The notes: generated by a model from the sequence alone, not told the origin. 42,430 nucleotides of DNA from Nostocales cyanobacterium (GCA_004292695.1 RDXV01000023.1:1-42430), one strand, 5' to 3'. Numbered from the stretch's first letter, positions 18,287 through 27,509 are shown. Program-made: numbers and translations.

Positions 18287-19111
18287 CTAAAACTTACAAA
18301 TCGCCTCATCTTTTAAGGGACATTGTTTAGAGATAATTGGATTTTCCCACAGGTTAAGATAGGTCAAATTAGTCAAATTAGACAAAGGTTTGATATCGTT
18401 AATTTGATTTCTCCAAAGGTTAAGATAGGTCAAATTAGTCAGATTAGTTAAAGTTTGTATGTTGATGATTTTATTGTCCGAAAGGTGAAGAGTAGTCAAA
18501 TTAGTCAGATTAGATAAAGGTTTAATATCGCTGATTTGATTTTCTGAAAGGTAAAGAACCTTCAAATTAGTCAAATTAGACAAAAATTTGATGTCGCTGA
18601 TTTGATTTTTGAAAAGGTAAAGAACCTTCAAATTAGTCAAATTAGACAAATGTTTGATATCACTGATTTGATTTCCCGCAAGAACAAGAGCAGTTAAATT
18701 AGTTAGATTAGATAATGGTTGAAGATCACTGATTTGATTTTTTCCCAGATCCAGAGCAGTCAAATTAGTCAAACTAGATAAAGGTTTAATATCACTGATT
18801 TGATTTATTCCCAGATCCAGGTAAGTTAAATTAGTTAGATTAGATAATGGTTGAAGATCACTGATTTGATTTTCTGAAAGATCAAGTTCAGTCAAATTAG
18901 TCAGAGTTTGATTAGCTTGAATACAATTTTGGGTGTTGGCAACTTTTAATAATGCTTCTACTGTTTGTCTCGTTTCTGGAGGTAAACTAGCTTTTTGTTG
19001 ACACCATTCATTAAAAGTCTTGGGTGTTTTTATGGGTTCAGCTATTACCTTTGGGGTGTAAAATCCTAAAGTCGTGATTGAAATGGCGATCGCCGCTAGA
19101 CTTAGTTTCAT
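18287..19111 (-). CDS. Secreted leucine-rich-repeat protein, SDS22/internalin type
   Basis: 274 aa. A signal peptide (MKLSLAAIAIS..., cleavage near VIA-E) is followed by a cap (about 26-69, with two Cys). Nine 22-residue LRR units then start at residue 70 and every 22 residues after: consensus LTNLT-x-L-x-L-x-x-N-x-I-S-D-I-x-P-L-S-N. The ninth is truncated into a short C-terminal cap with two Cys (KQCP...AICKF). The units are so alike at DNA level (66-bp period) that recent expansion or recombination is likely. This LRR type mediates protein binding outside the cytoplasm. It lies between the small gene pair and thyX, running towards the former; a weak inverted repeat (AGTCCAT 264-270 / ATGGACT 282-288 of the 18-kb block) overlaps its stop. 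Confidence 0.88.
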   Translation of the reverse strand: MKLSLAAIAISITTLGFYTPKVIAEPIKTPKTFNEWCQQKASLPPETRQTVEALLKVANTQNCIQANQTLTNLTELDLSENQISDLQPLSNLTNLTYLDLGINQISDIKPLSSLTNLTALDLGKNQISDLQPLSNLTNLTALVLAGNQISDIKHLSNLTNLKVLYLFKNQISDIKFLSNLTNLKVLYLSENQISDIKPLSNLTNLTTLHLSDNKIINIQTLTNLTNLTYLNLWRNQINDIKPLSNLTNLTYLNLWENPIISKQCPLKDEAICKF

Positions 19112-19233
19112 GGTTGTAGTTGAATTTTATTTGTTTATCCTGTTCATAAATAATTTGTTCTTTCATGACATAGTTAGTAAATAATCATATCCCCAACTTT
19201 CTGAAGAAGTCAGGGATCTAGGTATCTGTTATT

Positions 19234-19956
19234 TTAAGGTGCTAATCTCCCTTTACCTAAGCGAGATTTTTTGTACCATTCAGCTATTGCAGGAATCCAA
19301 TCTTCAAAATGCGGCCACATTAATTCGCATAACTTTTGAATTTCTAACTGTGCATCTTTCTTATTTCTCAAATCACAAAAATGTAAAAAAGACCTGACAT
19401 TAAAACTGACTACAAAATGCTGACGATAATCAAATGGCATTTTACCCCTGATATGTTCTTCCGACATTCCCGCTTCAAAATCAATTTTATATTGTTTGGC
19501 AGCTTCTAAACACCATTGTAAATCTGCTGCTCTTTTTTCCGGTGAATAATAATATTTTTTACCTTGTCTGTCTGAGTAATATCCTACAGGACGTAAGTAG
19601 AAAACATCTTCTATGTCTTTTTTACCTTCTACTACTTCAATAAATTGGTTTCCGGTGTACCTAAAAGATTGTACATCAAATGATACACCTACCCTGTGAG
19701 TGCGTGCTTGCTGCATCACACTATGGGGAAAGAAACCACAATTAAAGACTATTTGCGGATGTTCTAATGGTCCGTAATGTCCTCTCTCTCCTGTGAGAAG
19801 TTGCTTGACAATTATTTCCCCACATTTTGCTTCTGAAGGCCAGGAGTCACGTTGATCATAAACAAACCCATCTGTGTAGTCTTGGTGCATTGCAGCATAA
19901 ATGACCTGTTGGGGGTTTGGTGTTTTGGCGATAACTTCTACTCTAAATTTATCCAT
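19234..19956 (-). CDS. thyX: Flavin-dependent thymidylate synthase ThyX
   Basis: 240 aa. Converts dUMP to dTMP using methylene-tetrahydrofolate and FAD/NADPH. The ThyX signature is at residues 85-99, R-THR-VGV-S-FDVQ-S-F-R; compared with the common RHR-x2-S-x4-S-x-R there is Thr for the first Arg and one extra residue before the first Ser, a form I associate with cyanobacterial ThyX. C-terminal NVRSFLHFCDLRNKKDAQLEIQ carries the conserved Arg/Asp/Gln region. Functionally linked with dcd, which makes dUTP. The ATG at 19956 gives a full-length protein; no strong Shine-Dalgarno. Confidence 0.95.
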   Translation of the reverse strand: MDKFRVEVIAKTPNPQQVIYAAMHQDYTDGFVYDQRDSWPSEAKCGEIIVKQLLTGERGHYGPLEHPQIVFNCGFFPHSVMQQARTHRVGVSFDVQSFRYTGNQFIEVVEGKKDIEDVFYLRPVGYYSDRQGKKYYYSPEKRAADLQWCLEAAKQYKIDFEAGMSEEHIRGKMPFDYRQHFVVSFNVRSFLHFCDLRNKKDAQLEIQKLCELMWPHFEDWIPAIAEWYKKSRLGKGRLAP

Positions 19957-20155
19957 AACTACTCAAGATTAGGTTTTTTAATAAAGATAGCAACTAACTT
20001 GATAGAAAGTTGATTAATGACAGACGGGGGAAATTACACCCAATGGATGATCATATATCTACCTTGGTTTATAGCTACAGCCACTCAAAATACTTTACAA
20101 AAATTAATTTATCTGTTACACTTCTTAATATAAGAAAAGCTAAGGAGATAACATA

Positions 20156-20371
20156 ATGGCTACAAACGGTTCTATGGTTGATGATCAAGGTAAAATGAAC
20201 AACTTTGCAGTTGAACCTAAAGTATATGTAGATGAACAAGGCGATCGCACAGGTTTTACACCTTATGCAGAACTACTCAATGGTCGTTTAGCAATGATTG
20301 GGTTTATTTCTTTGATAGCATTAGAAGTATTCACAGGTCATGGTGTGTTGGGAGTTTTAAGAAGCCTGTAA
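20156..20371 (+). CDS. High-light-inducible protein (Hlip/SCP), one-helix chlorophyll-binding
   Basis: 71 aa. Contains the chlorophyll a/b-binding motif in its single membrane helix: ELLNGRLAMIGFISLIALE, with Glu, Asn and Arg in place. Hlips protect photosystems and chlorophyll synthesis under light stress in thylakoids. AAGGAG (20142-20147) lies 8 nt before the ATG. Upstream are two TTACA words 21 bp apart (20095 and 20116); HLR1/RpaB sites use TTACA repeats about 10 bp apart, so this is only a weak hint of light regulation. TAATAT near 20126 could be the -10. A terminator hairpin follows. Confidence 0.95.
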   Translation: MATNGSMVDDQGKMNNFAVEPKVYVDEQGDRTGFTPYAELLNGRLAMIGFISLIALEVFTGHGVLGVLRSL

Positions 20372-20425
20372 TCAATCTGTGGGTAAGATTTACAAAGTTT
20401 TTTAAATAATATTTAGTAAATGCAG

Positions 20426-20455
20426 AGGCGAGAATTTTCTCGTCTTTAATTTTAT
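20426..20455 (+). terminator. Intrinsic terminator of the hliP gene
   Basis: AGGCGAGAA (20426-20434) pairs with TTCTCGTCT (20437-20445, one G-U) around a 2-nt loop and is followed by TTAATTTT. Located about 55 nt after the stop codon. Confidence 0.7.
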
Positions 20456-20621
20456 ATATTTATACTTAATATATATACAAAATCGAGTATAATTTATACT
20501 GTAAATACCTAAAAAACCCTCAAGTCGGTTTCAATTTCCGAAACGATAGTAAAAACTTCTGTATAACCAGGTTAGGTTAAATTTTACATTCCCACTAAAT
20601 TCAAGCCGCACCCCAGCAGCT

Positions 20622-21572
20622 ATGGTAAAAGAAATAGCAATTCGCACCACTGAACTAACTAAGCAATTTGAACGCCATGTTGCTGTTAATAACGTTGACT
20701 TAGAAATCCAGATGGGCGAAGTTTATGGTTTAATAGGTCCTAATGGGGCAGGTAAAACTACTCTCATTCGGATGTTAGCGACTGCGGAAGAACCTACTAC
20801 GGGTGAGATTTATATTAACGGTGAACGCTTACTACCGGATCACAGTAACCCAAATCTCAAACGACGTATTGGTTACTTACCTGATGACTACCCACTGTAT
20901 GAAGATTTAACCGTTTGGGACTACTTAGATTATTTTGCCCGTTTATACCGCCTACGAGAACCTAGACGTACTCAACGCTTACATGAAGTTTTAGAACTAA
21001 TTCAACTTGGTAATAAACGAAATAGTATGATTTCTACCCTTTCCAGAGGGATGAAACAGCGTTTGAGTTTAGCTAGAACCATTATTCATGAACCGATTTT
21101 ACTACTTTTAGATGAACCGGTTTCAGGACTTGATCCCATTGCCAGAATGCAGTTTCGGGAAATAATCAAAGCTTTGCGAGAAGCAGGGATGACAATATTA
21201 ATTTCCTCTCATGTTTTAAGCGACTTAGCGGAATTATGTACATCCGTAGGCATCATGGAACTAGGGTTTTTAGTAGAAAGCGCATCCTTGCAAACAATTT
21301 ACCAACGTTTAGCCAAACAGCAAATTTTTATCTCGACTTTGGGCAACATAAATGTATTGGTTAGCGAACTAAAAAATTATCCTTTAGTAGAAGAGTGGGA
21401 GGTAATACAAACTCAAAACACAGTGCGGGTGAATTTTTCAGGAACACAAGCAGAAACTGCGGAATTATTGCGATCGCTAATTAGTGTAGGTATTTCTGTA
21501 ACAAACTTTCACTGTACCCAAGAAGACCTAGAAAGTATCTTCCTGAAATTAGGTCACAAACAAGCATCGTAA
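20622..21572 (+). CDS. ABC transporter ATP-binding protein
   Basis: 316 aa. Walker A GPNGAGKTT (39-47), Q-loop-region LPDDYPLYEDLTV, signature LSRGMKQR (140-147), Walker B LLLLDEP (D164, E165), and a switch His in SSHVL. The C-terminal ~90 residues are a regulatory extension seen in CcmA/NatA/ABC-2 type ATPases. It is the only ATPase next to two homologous permease genes, so one ATPase probably serves both. TATAAT at 20488-20493 is a possible promoter -10. Substrate unknown. Confidence 0.93.
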   Translation: MVKEIAIRTTELTKQFERHVAVNNVDLEIQMGEVYGLIGPNGAGKTTLIRMLATAEEPTTGEIYINGERLLPDHSNPNLKRRIGYLPDDYPLYEDLTVWDYLDYFARLYRLREPRRTQRLHEVLELIQLGNKRNSMISTLSRGMKQRLSLARTIIHEPILLLLDEPVSGLDPIARMQFREIIKALREAGMTILISSHVLSDLAELCTSVGIMELGFLVESASLQTIYQRLAKQQIFISTLGNINVLVSELKNYPLVEEWEVIQTQNTVRVNFSGTQAETAELLRSLISVGISVTNFHCTQEDLESIFLKLGHKQAS

Positions 21573-21644
21573 GCAATTAAAAATTAAAAATTGAAAAATT
21601 TAAAATTTAAAAATCAACTCAACTAACTTTTGGGAGTTTTTCCT

Positions 21645-23453
21645 ATGCTCGTCAATCTTATCAGTAGAGTAGGTGAATGGAATCCTCAATTATTTCGAGA
21701 ATTAAAAGGTAGACTCAAACCAGTTAACGTATTACTAGCTGTAATTTCCTCCTTATTATTACAACTCGTAGTTTTTTTATATCAGTTCAGAGAATATCCC
21801 CGTGAAAAACATTCTTTAACAGGTGATTACTGTAAATTGTCTTTCTCATATCAACAGCAGCAAAACCAACTCACTGAACAGCAATACCAACTGCAACAGA
21901 AATTAAGCAACTACCAACAAATTAAACTTTCTGATCCTAGCATTATTCCCAATTTAGAGGCGAAACTTAAAACTGTTGAAAGCAAAATTATAGCTTTGCA
22001 AACTTACATATCTAAGAACTTTTGTCCACCTAGCGAAATTAACTATCAATTGTGGTGGCAGGAACACTGGAAATATATTTTTGTAGCCTTGAGTGTGACT
22101 TTTATATTTACACTCTTAGTAGCTGGAACTTATTTAATCATCAGTGACTTAGCCAAAGAAGAACAAAAAGGAACACTCAATTTTATTCGCCTTAGTCCCC
22201 AATCAGAAACCAGTATTTTAACTGGTAAAATGCTAGGTGTTCCCAGTTTAATTTATTTGTTTGTACTCACAGCCATTCCTCTACATTTTTGGGCAGGAAA
22301 ATCTGCCAATATTTCAGCCAGTTACATTATCTGTTACTATACCGTTGTAGTTGGTAGCTGTGGTTTCTTCTACAGTGCAGCCTTATTATTTGGTTTAGTC
22401 AGTCGTTTATTTAGCAGCTTTCAACCTTGGTTGGGTAGTGGTGGAGTTTTGTTATATCAATTCTTCACAATGATGATATCGTCACACAACCAGAGTGATT
22501 ATGATTTCAATAATCCATACATTTGGTTTAGATTATTTAGTCCTTGGGATATTACCAATTACTTATTCAGCAATTTTTTCAATACAAGTAACGAATCATA
22601 TCTACACGTAATCCAATTTTTCTACTTACCAATTGGTAATAATATCTTGAGTTTAGTTGGATTATATTTGATTAACTACGGAATATGTTCCTATGGAATA
22701 TGGACAGTAATTAAACGCTGTTTCCGCAACAATCAAAGCACCATTTTAAGTAAACAACAAAGTTACTGGTTTATAGCTTTTACCCAAATCGTGTTATGGG
22801 GTTTTACTCTACAAACAAAAGGTATAGATAAAGATGACACATACCTTTTCTTTGCTATAATTAACACATTTTTGATCATTGGTTTGATGTTTCTCCTTTC
22901 TCCCATACGTCAAAACATTCAAGATTGGGCTAGATACCGTCATCAAAATCAAAACCATCAATCTTTTTGGCAAGATTTAATGATAGGAGAAAAAAGCCCA
23001 GCAATATTAGCAATGGGTGTAAATATTTTAATTGCTACCACTCCTATTTTCATCGGAACTATTTTCTTTCCTCTCAACAACGAAGAACAAGGAAAGGTTT
23101 TTCTCACTGTAGTTTTATCGGTTTCTGTAATGTTGGTTTACGCCACTATTACCCAACTACTACTACTCATGAAAAACTCAAAACGTTACCTGTGGGTGGT
23201 TGGTGTTATGGGTGCTGGGGTGTTTTTACCCTATGTGATACTTTACGCTTTCAGTCTAGAACCTCATACAACACCTAATCCTTGGTTATTTACCGCTTTT
23301 CCTTGGGTAGCTGTGGAACACTCAACCATCACCGCAACATTTACCGCTTTGTTATTTAATTTAACAGTGGTGACTTTATTAAACAGAATCATCTACAAAA
23401 AAGTGGAAGTTTTAGGTGAATCTGCAACTAAAGCACTGTTAGCAGGACGATAA
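21645..23453 (+). CDS. ABC-2-type permease with long coiled-coil loop (copy 1)
   Basis: 602 aa from the ATG at 21645, which has GGGAG 8 nt upstream; the frame is open 15 nt further to a TTG. It starts with the signature GEWNPQLFREL shared with the next gene. TM1 (about 30-47) is followed by an extra ~95-residue hydrophilic, Gln-rich coiled-coil insertion (about 48-142) with two Cys, then TM2. The cytoplasmic element KGTLNFIRLSPQS and then GKMLGVPSLIYLF are shared with the paralogue, as is the C-terminal LGESATKALL. Multiple further TM segments. Forms an operon with the ATPase upstream (72-nt gap) and the paralogue downstream (96-nt gap). Confidence 0.87.
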   Translation: MLVNLISRVGEWNPQLFRELKGRLKPVNVLLAVISSLLLQLVVFLYQFREYPREKHSLTGDYCKLSFSYQQQQNQLTEQQYQLQQKLSNYQQIKLSDPSIIPNLEAKLKTVESKIIALQTYISKNFCPPSEINYQLWWQEHWKYIFVALSVTFIFTLLVAGTYLIISDLAKEEQKGTLNFIRLSPQSETSILTGKMLGVPSLIYLFVLTAIPLHFWAGKSANISASYIICYYTVVVGSCGFFYSAALLFGLVSRLFSSFQPWLGSGGVLLYQFFTMMISSHNQSDYDFNNPYIWFRLFSPWDITNYLFSNFFNTSNESYLHVIQFFYLPIGNNILSLVGLYLINYGICSYGIWTVIKRCFRNNQSTILSKQQSYWFIAFTQIVLWGFTLQTKGIDKDDTYLFFAIINTFLIIGLMFLLSPIRQNIQDWARYRHQNQNHQSFWQDLMIGEKSPAILAMGVNILIATTPIFIGTIFFPLNNEEQGKVFLTVVLSVSVMLVYATITQLLLLMKNSKRYLWVVGVMGAGVFLPYVILYAFSLEPHTTPNPWLFTAFPWVAVEHSTITATFTALLFNLTVVTLLNRIIYKKVEVLGESATKALLAGR

Positions 23454-23549
23454 ATTTTCATCAGTTAGTGAGGGTTTGATAATATTCAAATCCTTACTAT
23501 TTTTTAGGTAAATTGATTTTTAACTGTAGCTTAAATTGTAGAGAATTTA

Positions 23550-25064
23550 ATGATGAATATACCTTTGCTTATCAACAGACTAGGGGAATGGAATCCTCAG
23601 TTATTTCGTGAACTACAAGGTAGAAATAAATTATCTAACCTATTAGGTGCGGTTTTATCTTCACTAATTTTACAAATTTTATTTTTTCTACTTTACTCAC
23701 AATACGAGAGTCTTGATTATGTTTGGAGATATATTTTTTGCACATTCACCATAATCTTTGTATTTGTTCTCTTATTCGGTGGCACTTATTTAATAGTCAG
23801 TGATTTATGCAAAGAAGAAAATACAGGTACACTCAATTTTATTCGTCTTAGTCCTCAGTCAGCAACCAGTATTTTTATCGGAAAAATGCTAGGAGTGCCA
23901 AGTTTAATTTACCTGTTTGTCATCATAGCAATTCCTCTACATTTAGTATCTGGTTTTTTGACATTTAATGTATTTGCTGTTTTTAGTTATTACTTACTGC
24001 TGTTTGCTTGTTGCGCTTTTTTCTATAGTTTAGCTGTCTTATTTTCTTTATATGGTAAATGGTTAAATGGACGAAAACCCTGGCTATTTAGTAGTGCAGT
24101 TGGCCTGTTTTTATTTATTAGCATGATGCTAGTCTTTAGCAGTGGAGAATCAAAATTTAATCATCCTGGTGCTTGGTTCAGATTTTTTAGTCCTTGGGAT
24201 ATGATTATTAGTGTACTATTTCCTGGTTTTTTTAATGAAAATCACATACTTTCTATAAAACTTTCTTTCTTTTATATACCAATTGACAATAATATAGTAT
24301 TGTTATTAGGATTTTTCCTGATTCATTATGGAATTTGTACCTATGGTATTCTACAAGCTGCAAAGAGAATTTTTCATAATCAAAAAGCGACAGTTATAAG
24401 TAAAAAACAAAGCTATTTATTCAATGGTTTTATTCAGGTAATGTTGTTAGGTTTGATATTACAACCAGAAAAAGCAGAAACAGATATTATCATAACCGGG
24501 CTAACATTTATTAATCTCAATCTCATTATTTGGCTGACAGTATTTATTTTACCTGTTACTCAGAATATTCAAGAATGGAGTAGATATAGTTATCAAAACA
24601 ATAACCAGAGATATGTTAAATCCTATTTTAAATACTTTCGCAAAGATTTAATTTGGGGTGAAAAAAGTCCTGCTAAACTTGCAATCATCATTAATCTGTT
24701 AATTACTACCATACCTGTAATTATTTGGGTTACTTTTGTTCAGGAAAATATGGATATTACCAGTAAATTGACTGCTTTATTAGTCATAGCAATATGTACT
24801 ACTTGGATGTTGATTTTTACTTTGGTGATACAACTAATGTCCTTGTCAAAAAATCTACATACCTATATGTGGGTATTTGGTAGTGCAGGAATGACCATTT
24901 TCTTACCTATGGTGAGTTATTCACTACATATTCCCGACATTTTCAATGTTTTTACGGTGTTATTCACTAATTTTGCGGTTTTATCCCTGTTAAATTGGCA
25001 ATTTAACCAGCAAGTCCGGTTTTTGGGTGAGTCCGCAACTAAGGCTTTATTGACAGGTGACTAG
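23550..25064 (+). CDS. ABC-2-type permease paralogue (copy 2)
   Basis: 504 aa; start at 23550 or at the adjacent ATG 23553. Clearly a tandem duplicate of the preceding gene: GEWNPQLFREL near the N-terminus, TGTLNFIRLSPQSATSIF, GKMLGVPSLIYLF, GEKSPAKLA, and C-terminal LGESATKALL. It lacks the ~95-residue coiled-coil insertion, having only ~11 residues between TM1 and TM2. The pair probably forms a heterodimeric membrane domain with the single upstream ATPase. Substrate unknown. Confidence 0.87.
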   Translation: MMNIPLLINRLGEWNPQLFRELQGRNKLSNLLGAVLSSLILQILFFLLYSQYESLDYVWRYIFCTFTIIFVFVLLFGGTYLIVSDLCKEENTGTLNFIRLSPQSATSIFIGKMLGVPSLIYLFVIIAIPLHLVSGFLTFNVFAVFSYYLLLFACCAFFYSLAVLFSLYGKWLNGRKPWLFSSAVGLFLFISMMLVFSSGESKFNHPGAWFRFFSPWDMIISVLFPGFFNENHILSIKLSFFYIPIDNNIVLLLGFFLIHYGICTYGILQAAKRIFHNQKATVISKKQSYLFNGFIQVMLLGLILQPEKAETDIIITGLTFINLNLIIWLTVFILPVTQNIQEWSRYSYQNNNQRYVKSYFKYFRKDLIWGEKSPAKLAIIINLLITTIPVIIWVTFVQENMDITSKLTALLVIAICTTWMLIFTLVIQLMSLSKNLHTYMWVFGSAGMTIFLPMVSYSLHIPDIFNVFTVLFTNFAVLSLLNWQFNQQVRFLGESATKALLTGD

Positions 25065-25150
25065 GGACTGGTGACTGGTGACTGGGGATAAATAATACTA
25101 AACTCTTGCCTTTTGCCTTCTTTTACCTATTCCCTGTTCCCTGTTCCCTA
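25063..25150. repeat. Heptamer repeats between permease and ycf23 genes
   Basis: Short arrays of GGTGACT (25070-25085) and TTCCCTG (25128-25148), with CTTGCCTTTTGCCTT between them. All are 7-bp-period STRR-like sequences. Confidence 0.75.
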
Positions 25151-25194
25151 AAATAGTGTATAATTCTGACCTCAATAGGTTCAAAATCAAAATT

Positions 25195-25941
25195 ATGACT
25201 ATGCTTCCTAATTTGCAACGTGCATTTACTAACCGCAATGTTTTAAAAGTAATTAGCGGTTTAAACAATTTTAACGCTGAAAGTGTTGCTGCTACTGTAA
25301 AAGCGGCTGATTTGGGTGGTGCAACTTTTGTTGATATCGCTGCTGATGCGGCTTTGGTACATTTAGCTAAAAGTTTAACCAGCTTACCAGTTTGTGTTTC
25401 TGCTGTTGAACCAGAAAAGTTTGTAGAAGCTGTAGCTGCTGGTGCTGATTTAATTGAAATCGGTAATTTTGATTCTTTCTACGCTCAAGGTCGCAGATTT
25501 GAAGCTGAGGAAGTTTTGGCACTAACTCAGCAAACTCGCGCTCTGTTACCAAACATCACTCTATCTGTGACTGTTCCCCATATTTTAACTTTGGATCAGC
25601 AAGTACAACTGGCTGAAGATTTGGTTAAAGCTGGCGCTGATATTATCCAAACTGAAGGCGGTACTAGCAGTCAACCCACTCACCCCGGTACTTTGGGTTT
25701 AATTGAAAAAGCTGCTCCCACTTTAGCCGCAGCTTATGAAATTTCCCGCGCTGTTTCTGTACCTGTTTTGTGTGCGTCTGGTATTTCTAATGTGACTGCA
25801 CCTTTGGCTGTTGCTGCTGGTGCTGCTGGTGTGGGTGTGGGTTCTGCTATTAACCAACTCAATAGCGAAATCGCAATGATCGCTGCTGTACGTGGTTTGG
25901 TGGAATCTTTAGCTACTGCAAATATTCGCACTTTTGCATAA
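25195..25941 (+). CDS. ycf23: Ycf23/DUF561 family TIM-barrel protein
   Basis: 248 aa from the ATG at 25195; the frame is open to a GTG at 25156, but MTMLPNLQRAFTNRNVLKVISGL fits the family start. A (beta/alpha)8 layout is apparent: VDIAAD, VCVSAVEP, LIEIGNFDSFYAQG, SVTVPH, DIIQTEGGTSSQPTHPG and a phosphate-binding-like end VPVLCASGISNVTAPLAVAAGAAGVGVGSAI. Ycf23 is conserved in cyanobacteria and red-algal plastid genomes; its reaction is not established to my knowledge. Composition is richer in GC than its neighbours, consistent with strong codon selection. Confidence 0.9.
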   Translation: MTMLPNLQRAFTNRNVLKVISGLNNFNAESVAATVKAADLGGATFVDIAADAALVHLAKSLTSLPVCVSAVEPEKFVEAVAAGADLIEIGNFDSFYAQGRRFEAEEVLALTQQTRALLPNITLSVTVPHILTLDQQVQLAEDLVKAGADIIQTEGGTSSQPTHPGTLGLIEKAAPTLAAAYEISRAVSVPVLCASGISNVTAPLAVAAGAAGVGVGSAINQLNSEIAMIAAVRGLVESLATANIRTFA

Positions 25942-26539
25942 ATAGAAGGCAGGAGGCAGGAGGCAGGAGGTAAATATTTCCTCTCCTTTACTCCGCACTC
26001 CTAGACACTAAAGACTTTTTCAGTAAACCCTAAATACAAAAAACGCAGATAGATTCAGATGGTTATAAATTATTTTTTGTCAAGAGTTTATTTGTACTTC
26101 CCATTTTTTTAGTCCAATTTCCCCCTAAAATTGGTGCAAGCAATATCTATTTTTTCTCAGTGTTTTTAAAGGATGATTTAAGTATAGATTTTGCAAATGC
26201 TTGTATATCAAAGGTCTAAAAATGCCAATTTTCGATATTTTGAAAATTGAACATACTAACCGTAGGATTATGAAATTATAGCAAATGCCGGAAAGTATTG
26301 CAATACCGTGAATAAATAAAAATTATTCTCAATAATAAGTTAAGAAATGTTAAGAAAAAGTCATCAACATATTTGAATATAAAAACATAATTGCAGCATC
26401 TATAATATAGATTTATAGCTAGTGATATTATTGTGTAGAATTTATGGAGTAAAAGTATTGTCTTTTTTAAAAGAATATTTACTTTATTAAAAAACGCCTG
26501 AGCTTGAGGTAGTATTAATATGTTTTAACCTTATACTTC
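25942..26539. other. 598-bp intergenic region
   Basis: No gene seen. GGCAGGA heptamers at 25949-25971. A word ACTTTTTCAGTAAACCCTAAAT (shortened here in meaning to TTTTTCAGTAAACCCTAA) near 26010 resembles TTTTTCAGCAAACCCTAA near 30352, so a dispersed repeat is likely. The rest is AT-rich and featureless. Confidence 0.5.
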
Positions 26540-27028
26540 TCATTCTCTTCCCTTCTTGCTTTGCGGCTTTGCGTCTTTGCGTGAGATTAAAAAACCTGGT
26601 TTATTTACCAAAAAATCGCTGTAATTAGATGTAGAATTCAAACTACCCAAAATTACACCCAATTGTACACCAAGCATTCCCAAAACTATACTAGATAACC
26701 AATATATTAAAGCTATGGTTGTATTGCCTTGATCTATCTGGCTAAAAGTTTCTAATCCAAAAGTCGAAAAAGTAGTATAAGCACCGCAAAAACCAGTGGT
26801 AATCATTAATCGAATTTCTGGTGACAAACTTTTAAATTTTTGTTCATTGAGTGTGTAAAACAAAGCAATCATAAAACAGCCACTAACATTAATAAAAAAT
26901 GTGCCATAATAAGACAAGTTTTGAGAAAAAATTGATTTAGCTAATTCGGTAATGTAATAACGTCCTAAAGCACCAGGAATAGCACCTAAAGAAATAGAGA
27001 TGACAGTACGAAAAAAAATATTTTTCAT
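26540..27028 (-). CDS. crcB: CrcB/FluC fluoride channel subunit (copy 1, with repeat-derived tail)
   Basis: 162 aa. Four TM helices with family motifs GAIPGALGRYY, GTFFINVSGC (conserved Asn) and GFCGAYTTFSTFGLE. FluC channels export fluoride as dual-topology dimers. The ~30 residues after the last TM, ending SRKDAKPQSKKGRE, are encoded by a CTTTGCG-rich dispersed repeat and are probably not functional. The gene is downstream of a second crcB in the same direction (94 bp apart). Confidence 0.93.
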   Translation of the reverse strand: MKNIFFRTVISISLGAIPGALGRYYITELAKSIFSQNLSYYGTFFINVSGCFMIALFYTLNEQKFKSLSPEIRLMITTGFCGAYTTFSTFGLETFSQIDQGNTTIALIYWLSSIVLGMLGVQLGVILGSLNSTSNYSDFLVNKPGFLISRKDAKPQSKKGRE

Positions 27029-27122
27029 GATGCAAATTTCTTGATTTATTAATTCGATTTTGATAAAATTAGTATTTTGCTAAAATCCATCTATTTAATC
27101 CTTCAGCTATGAGATAGGAGTC

Positions 27123-27509
27123 CTATAATATAAAAAAATTGGCAAAGTAACTTCCTAAAATAATACCAACTACCGCTAAAAATGCACTTCCTATCCAGTA
27201 AAAAATAGTCGCTCTTTGTTTACCATTTCGCCACAGATTTAATGTATCATATCCGTAGGTAGAAAATGTGGTATAAGAACCCAAAAAACCAGTTCTTACA
27301 AATAAATCTATCTGAGGTGGAAAGTCTTTAATTTCCTGAAATAAGGTGAACGAAAAACCCATTAATAAACAACCTGTAAAATTGATAATAAAAGTGCCGT
27401 AAGGAAAATTTGCACCCATATATTTTTTACAGAACTCTGTTAAATAGTAGCGAGTCACAGCACCAGGAATAGCACCAAAAGATATGGACAGTACAGCAAT
27501 TAAAGTCAT
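27123..27509 (-). CDS. crcB: CrcB/FluC fluoride channel subunit (copy 2)
   Basis: 128 aa, normal family length. Motifs GAIPGAVTRYY, GTFIINFTGC and GFLGSYTTFSTYGYD. Paired crcB genes often encode subunits of opposite orientation forming a heterodimer, which fits this tandem arrangement. Upstream DNA is heptamer repeat; I see no fluoride (crcB) riboswitch. Confidence 0.93.
   Translation of the reverse strand: MTLIAVLSISFGAIPGAVTRYYLTEFCKKYMGANFPYGTFIINFTGCLLMGFSFTLFQEIKDFPPQIDLFVRTGFLGSYTTFSTYGYDTLNLWRNGKQRATIFYWIGSAFLAVVGIILGSYFANFFIL

Noticed and set aside
18300-18905. Regular 66-bp spaced repeats as a CRISPR-like array
   Set aside because: They are the coding repeats of the LRR protein, in frame throughout, with a signal peptide and caps.
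20517-20550. GTTTCAATTTCCGAAAC as a lone CRISPR repeat
   Set aside because: Single occurrence with no spaced copies; the short inverted repeat is unremarkable.
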